35,130 bases of DNA. Origin: Nemertoderma westbladi (taxonomy: Eukaryota; Xenacoelomorpha; Nemertodermatida; Nemertodermatidae). Position numbers and translations under genes: made by a program. Numbering within the stretch: position 1 is the first letter of the stretch; each line of letters opens with the position of its first letter. This document shows positions 22,001-28,000 of the stretch, piece by piece. The stretch spans positions 1 through 35,130 of the forward strand of contig JAUCBJ010005759.1 of the NCBI GenBank assembly GCA_032718475.1, in the 5' to 3' direction. The notes below the pieces were generated by a model. It did not search any database. It had not been told where the DNA came from and saw only the letters and a program-made list of their open reading frames with translations.

Positions 22001-25000
22001 TTTCTGACTCTAGCGGTATAGTGAGAACTGAAGATGGATTAGGGTCTCCAGCCCCACAAAGACACAGCCTATGGATGAATAGTACATACGTACATCGGCC
22101 AAGTTTCATCTTGAATAACGGATAACGAAATGAGAGACGGATCTCACTTTCAGAAATTTCGTCGTATAGCGGCAGACCGATTAAATCTCCCCCCCCCCCC
22201 CCCCCCCCACAAAGACGCAGCATGTGGTCCAGAATATATGGCAAGATTCAGCTTAAACTGATTAAAATCAATGAGACGGGAGAATCTATTCACTTTCAGG
22301 CATAAAGTAGTCCTATAGCGGGTGACTGTTGAACTGATTTTCAACAAAACAAATTTTCAACTTGGCAGCTTTAAATTCGACAAAGTTATAAGCATGTCAA
22401 TATCATAACGACGACAACGATTTCACTTTCAGACATTTGGCCCTCTAGCGGCAGACTGGAGAACTGCAGATGGATTCGCCTCCTTTGAAAGTCACAGCTA
22501 ATGGTCTAATACATATCTGCCAAGTTTCAGCTTAAACGGATTAAAAGCAAAGAAATGGGAGGGCATTTAATGTTTAGACATGTGGCCCTCTAGCGGGAGA
22601 CCATTGCACTGATGGTGTCTGAAAGTCTCTCAAAAATCTCAACTTTAGCTCATATTGATACCTACAAATTTTCAACTTGGCAGCTTTAAATCCGACAAAG
22701 TTATTAGCATGTCAAAATCGTAACGACGACAACGATTTCACTTTCAGACCTTTGGCCCTCTAGCGGCAGACTGGAGAACTGCAGATGGATTCGCCTCCTT
22801 TGAAAGTCACAGCTAATGGTCTAATACATATCTGCCAAGTTTCAGCTTAAACGGATTAAAAGCAAAGAAATGGGAGGGCATTTAATGTTTAGACATGTGG
22901 CCCTCTAGCGGGAGACCATTGCACTGATGGTGTCTGAAAGTCTCTCAAAAATCTCAACTTTAGCTCATATTGATACCTACAAATTTTCAACTTGGCAGCT
23001 TTAAATCCGACAAAGTTATTAGCATGTCAAAATCGTAACGACGACAACGATTTCACTTTCAGACCTTTGGCCCTCTAGCGGCAGACTGGAGAACTGCAGA
23101 TGGATTCGCCTCCTTTGAAAGTCACAGCTAATGGTCTAATACATATCTGCCAAGTTTCAGCTTAAACGGATTAAAAGCAAAGAAATGGGAGGGCATTTAA
23201 TGTTTAGACATGTGGCCCTCTAGCGGGAGACCATTGCACTGATGGTGTCTGAAAGTCTCTCAAAAATCTCAACTTTTGCTCATATTGATACCTACAAATT
23301 TTCAACTTGGCAGCTTTAAATCCGACAAAGTTATTAGCATGTCAAAATCGTAACGACGACGACGACGACGACGACGACGACAACGACGACGACAACGACA
23401 ACGACGACGACGACGACAACGACGACGACGACGACGACAACTATTTGCATAAATTGACCCACCCCCTAACAGTGTCAATTCGCTAAGGCTCCGCCAACTT
23501 CGTGGCTCGCCCCACCCCCTAACAGTGTCAATTCGCTAAGGCTCCGCCAACTTCGTGGCTCGCCCCACAATGTAAATAAGACAATATGATAATGCTCTCC
23601 ATAGCGAAAAATATCAACGGGCCCTATTGGGGCTCGAACCCGGTACCTAGGTTTCAAACTTCTGGTTATCATCAGCCGGGTGAGTGTACTGAGCTACCAG
23701 ACCGGATGAATATTTCGCTATGGAGTGGGAGATCATATCAAGGCCATACAATCACTCAAAGTAAAGTACAACTTTCGTTATTCCCGTGCTCTGCCAGAAA
23801 TGGCAACCATGCCTCAAAGAATAACTTTTATACAGTGTTGTAGTTGTTTATACATTTATGGCAGAGCACGGGAATAACGAAAGTTGTACTTTACTTTGAG
23901 TGATTGTATGGCCTTAATATGATCTCCCACTCCATAGCGAAATATTCATCCGGTCTGGTAGCTCAGTACACTCACCCGGCTGATGATAACCAGAAGTTTG
24001 AAACCTAGGTACCGGGTTCAAGCCTCAATAGGGCCCGTTGATATTTTTCGCTATGGAGAGCATTATCATATTGTCCTATTGTATATTAGAAGGTACAATT
24101 ATTGAATAGTTGGTTAATCCCTGCCCTGCATGCAAAACTTACTGGTGAATTTGGAGAAAGTAAACTCCCCTTCCTGACAGTCCAACTGGTTGTTTAGATT
24201 AGCTGCCAGTTCGGTTAACCACATCCCGTAATGGTCAGTCGCCGCCGCCTTTACGTCCGATAGACAGGATGACAGCTCCGATACACTCACTTTCTTCACG
24301 GCTTCCTCGAAAGTCTTGGGTAAAACAATCTTAGTGGCTAGAGTGACGAAAACAATGTATTATAACCTCCATACTACCTAGTCTGTTACTATAATGAAGT
24401 CACTAAGGTTTAGTAATATGCGGTTTTTGGTTGTGTAACACTGACAACTTGTCGAGGCAATTTATTTTTAAGCAATTAAAAAAAAACATAATAAACAAAT
24501 TAATCACTTAACTTTTGATGGCTGGTTTGTTTAGTGTAAATTTTAAATAATAAAAGGACTATTAGTAGTTACAAAAAGTAAGCGGAAAAAACCGCTTTTT
24601 TTCACTCATTTTCAGTTTAGCGAACTTATATTACTCTCTCCGGTGTAGCAGAAAATTTCCACCCCCCCCCCCCCTTCCGGTTATAATTCCCCAGTGTATT
24701 TTAACCGGGGGTGAAACTACTCTGGGTGATTTTTTAGTGAAATTTAACCCCCCCCCCCCCCCCCCCACCCCCGCAATCTTACCCCCTTGATATTTTTAAT
24801 TGTAATATTAATTTAAAAATACGATATAAGCGTACAGTTACAGTGAGTACAGTACCCTTTATTTTACTTAATCTTTTACTTAAAATAATAACTTTGTTAT
24901 TGTGGTCATCACTCAGGCTTCGGCACTCTCATCCTAATGCAGTTGTCAGTTTGTAGGCTATCATTAGCGGCCAAATCTACAGTCTGAGATGACGAGCGAA

Positions 25001-28000
25001 ACGAGGCTTGTCAAGGAGGCGAGTTATATACAATATTAAGCAATATTAATATCTACTACGACCAGGTTTAGCAGATATATATATAACTTTGATTTATATG
25101 GGGATGTAATGTTTATATTGGCGTATAATTTGGCGACCTGTTATACATGAGGGCAGCGCAACGAGGCTACTAAAAGGGAGGATTGAGTAGAGTACTGTAC
25201 CCAGAAGTCTCATACCAAAAGACCAGGTTTAGCACATTGAACAATATGTAGGCCTACCCTACGGGAATATTGTGTCTGTGTGCTGCTATATTCTTGCTAT
25301 CTTGGCTGTCAGATTTACATGACGAGCGCAACGAGGTTTGTTATTTGTTATGGACGAGTACAGTACTGAATCATTATGCACTGAACTGAATCATCATCAC
25401 ACGGAGAAATCGATGGTAAATAGACTAATGACGTGCCCGACCTCGTAGACTACTACTACTAGTATCGGCATGCTGCATTGCAGCTGCATTTTTAAGAATG
25501 CTGTGCCGGCTTGTCGACAAAATTGCGCCGCCACAACTCCCTATCACCCATGACATTTGCTAGATCATCCGCATCTTCAAGACCAGTGTCCTTTAAGATG
25601 CGTCTAATGACGTGCCCGACCTCGTAGACTAATGACGTGCCCGACCTCGTAGACTAATGACGTGCCCGACCTCGTAGACTAATGACGTGCCCGACCTCGT
25701 AGACTAATGACGTGCCCGACCTCGTAGACTAATGACGTGCCCGACCTCGTAGACTAATGACGTGCCCGACCTCGTAGACTAATGACGTGCCTGACCTCGT
25801 AGACTAATGACGTGCCCGACCTCGTAGACTAATGACGTGCCCGACCTCGTAGACTAATGACGTGCCCGACCTCGTAGACTAATGACGTGCCCGACCTCGT
25901 AGACTAATGACGTGCCCGACTTCGTAGACTAATGACGTGCCCGACCTCGTAGACTAATGACGTGCCCGACCTCGTAGACTAATACGTGCCCGACTCCGTA
26001 GACTAATGACGTGCCCGACCTCGTAGACTAATGACGTGCCCGACCTCGTAGACTAATGACGTGCCCGACTCCGTAGACTAATGACGTGCCCGACCTCGTA
26101 GACTAATGACGTGCCCGACCTCGTAGACTAATGACGTGCCCGACCTCGTAGACTAATGACGTGCCCGACCTCGTAGACTAATGACGTGCCCGACCTCGTA
26201 GACTAATGCCGTGCCCGACCTCGTAGACTAATGACGTGCCCGACCTCGTAGACTAATGACGTGCCCGACCTCGTAGACTAATGACGTGCCCGACCTCGTA
26301 GACTAATGACGTGCCCGACCTCGTAGACTAATGACGTGCCCGACCTCGTAGACTAATGACGTGCCCGACCTCGTAGACTAATGAAATGACGTGCCCGACC
26401 TCGTAGACTAATGACGTGCCCGACCTCGTAGACTAATGCCGTGCCCGACCTCGTAGACTAATGACGTGCCCGACCTCGTAGACTAATGACGTGCCCGACC
26501 TCGTAGACTAATGACGTGCCCGACCTCGTAGACTAATGACGTGCCCGACCTCGTAGACTAATGACGTGCCCGACCTCGTAGACTAATGACGTGCCCGACC
26601 TCGTAGACTAATGACGTGCCCGACCTCGTAGACTAATGACGTGCCCGACCTCGTAGACTAATGACGTGCCCGACCTCGTAGACTAATGACGTGCCCGACC
26701 TCGTAGACTAATGACGTGCCCGACCTCGTAGACTAATGACGTGCCCGACCTCGTAGACTAATGACGTGCCCGACCTCGTAGACTAATGACGTGCCCGACC
26801 TCGTAGACTAATGCCGTGCCCGACCTCGTAGACTAATGACGTGCCCGACCTCGTAGACTAATGACGTGCCCGACCTCGTAGACTAATGACGTGCCCGACC
26901 TCGTAGACTAATGACGTGCCCGACCTCGTAGACTAATGACGTGCCTGACCTCGTAGACTAATGACGTGCCCGACCTCGTAGACTAATGACGTGCCCGACC
27001 TCGTAGACTAATGACGTGCCCGACCTCGTAGACTAATGACGTGCCCGACCTCGTAGACTAATGACGTGCCCGACCTCGTAGACTAATGACGTGCCCGACC
27101 TCGTAGACTAATGACGTGCCCGACCTCGTAGACTAATGACGTGCCCGACCTCGTAGACTAATGACGTGCCCGACCTCGTAGACTAATGACGTGCCCGACC
27201 TCGTAGACTAATGACGTGCCCGACCTCGTAGACTAATGCCGTGCCCGACCTCGTAGACTAATGACGTGCCCGACCTCGTAGACTAATGACGTGCCCGACC
27301 TCGTAGACTAATGACGTGCCCGACCTCGTAGACTAATGACGTGCCCGACCTCGTAGACTAATGACGTGCCTGACCTCGTAGACTAATGACGTGCCCGACC
27401 TCGTAGACTAATGACGTGCCCGACCTCGATATTTGAAATGGGTTGTGCGTTTATTTTATATATTATTATTTATGGGCTAAATGCTTAGGCCATCATAGAC
27501 CTAATTAGTCAAGAGGTCAAAATAATAAAATAAGTCCACTGTATTGTGTCAGTATCAACTTGAGTTAAACTTTACGGTTTCCTTTGATAGCAACCGAAAT
27601 GGAGAGGTGTTGTAGTTTGGGGCTCTAAAAAGTACCACTGGGATGAGGGCGTTTATGGAACGCAACCACAACCACAAAACTATATTTTTACACAATGGGT
27701 TTGAGTTACTCACAATCACCTATAAATAGATACGTGAATATGTTGTTACGAAGAAAGGGGGAAAAGTAAGTGTTTTGTAACAGGGTGGATACATTAGGGT
27801 GGAGTGAAAAAAAATTTCTTTATTTTTAAGGGAAGCACTATTTTTCTGATGCCAAATCGGTCTAAACTAACTTTGCAAATTTTTTTTTTAATTTTGAAAA
27901 ATTCTAAGCGGGCCTCACGACACTTGAAAATTTTAGATTTTTGGAAAGGCAACGGCAGTTTTGAAAATCCCAGATACTTTGTATTTTTGATAAAAGTTAA

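Noticed and set aside
23940-24040. tRNA gene in the right arm of the palindrome
   Set aside because: Box A and box B are present but the T-stem and acceptor stem do not pair; better explained as a tRNA-derived element.
24580-24602. Bacterial-type terminator (AAGCGG-AAAAAA-CCGCTT followed by T run)
   Set aside because: Sits in an animal intron; the hairpin is a chance inverted repeat beside a T run.
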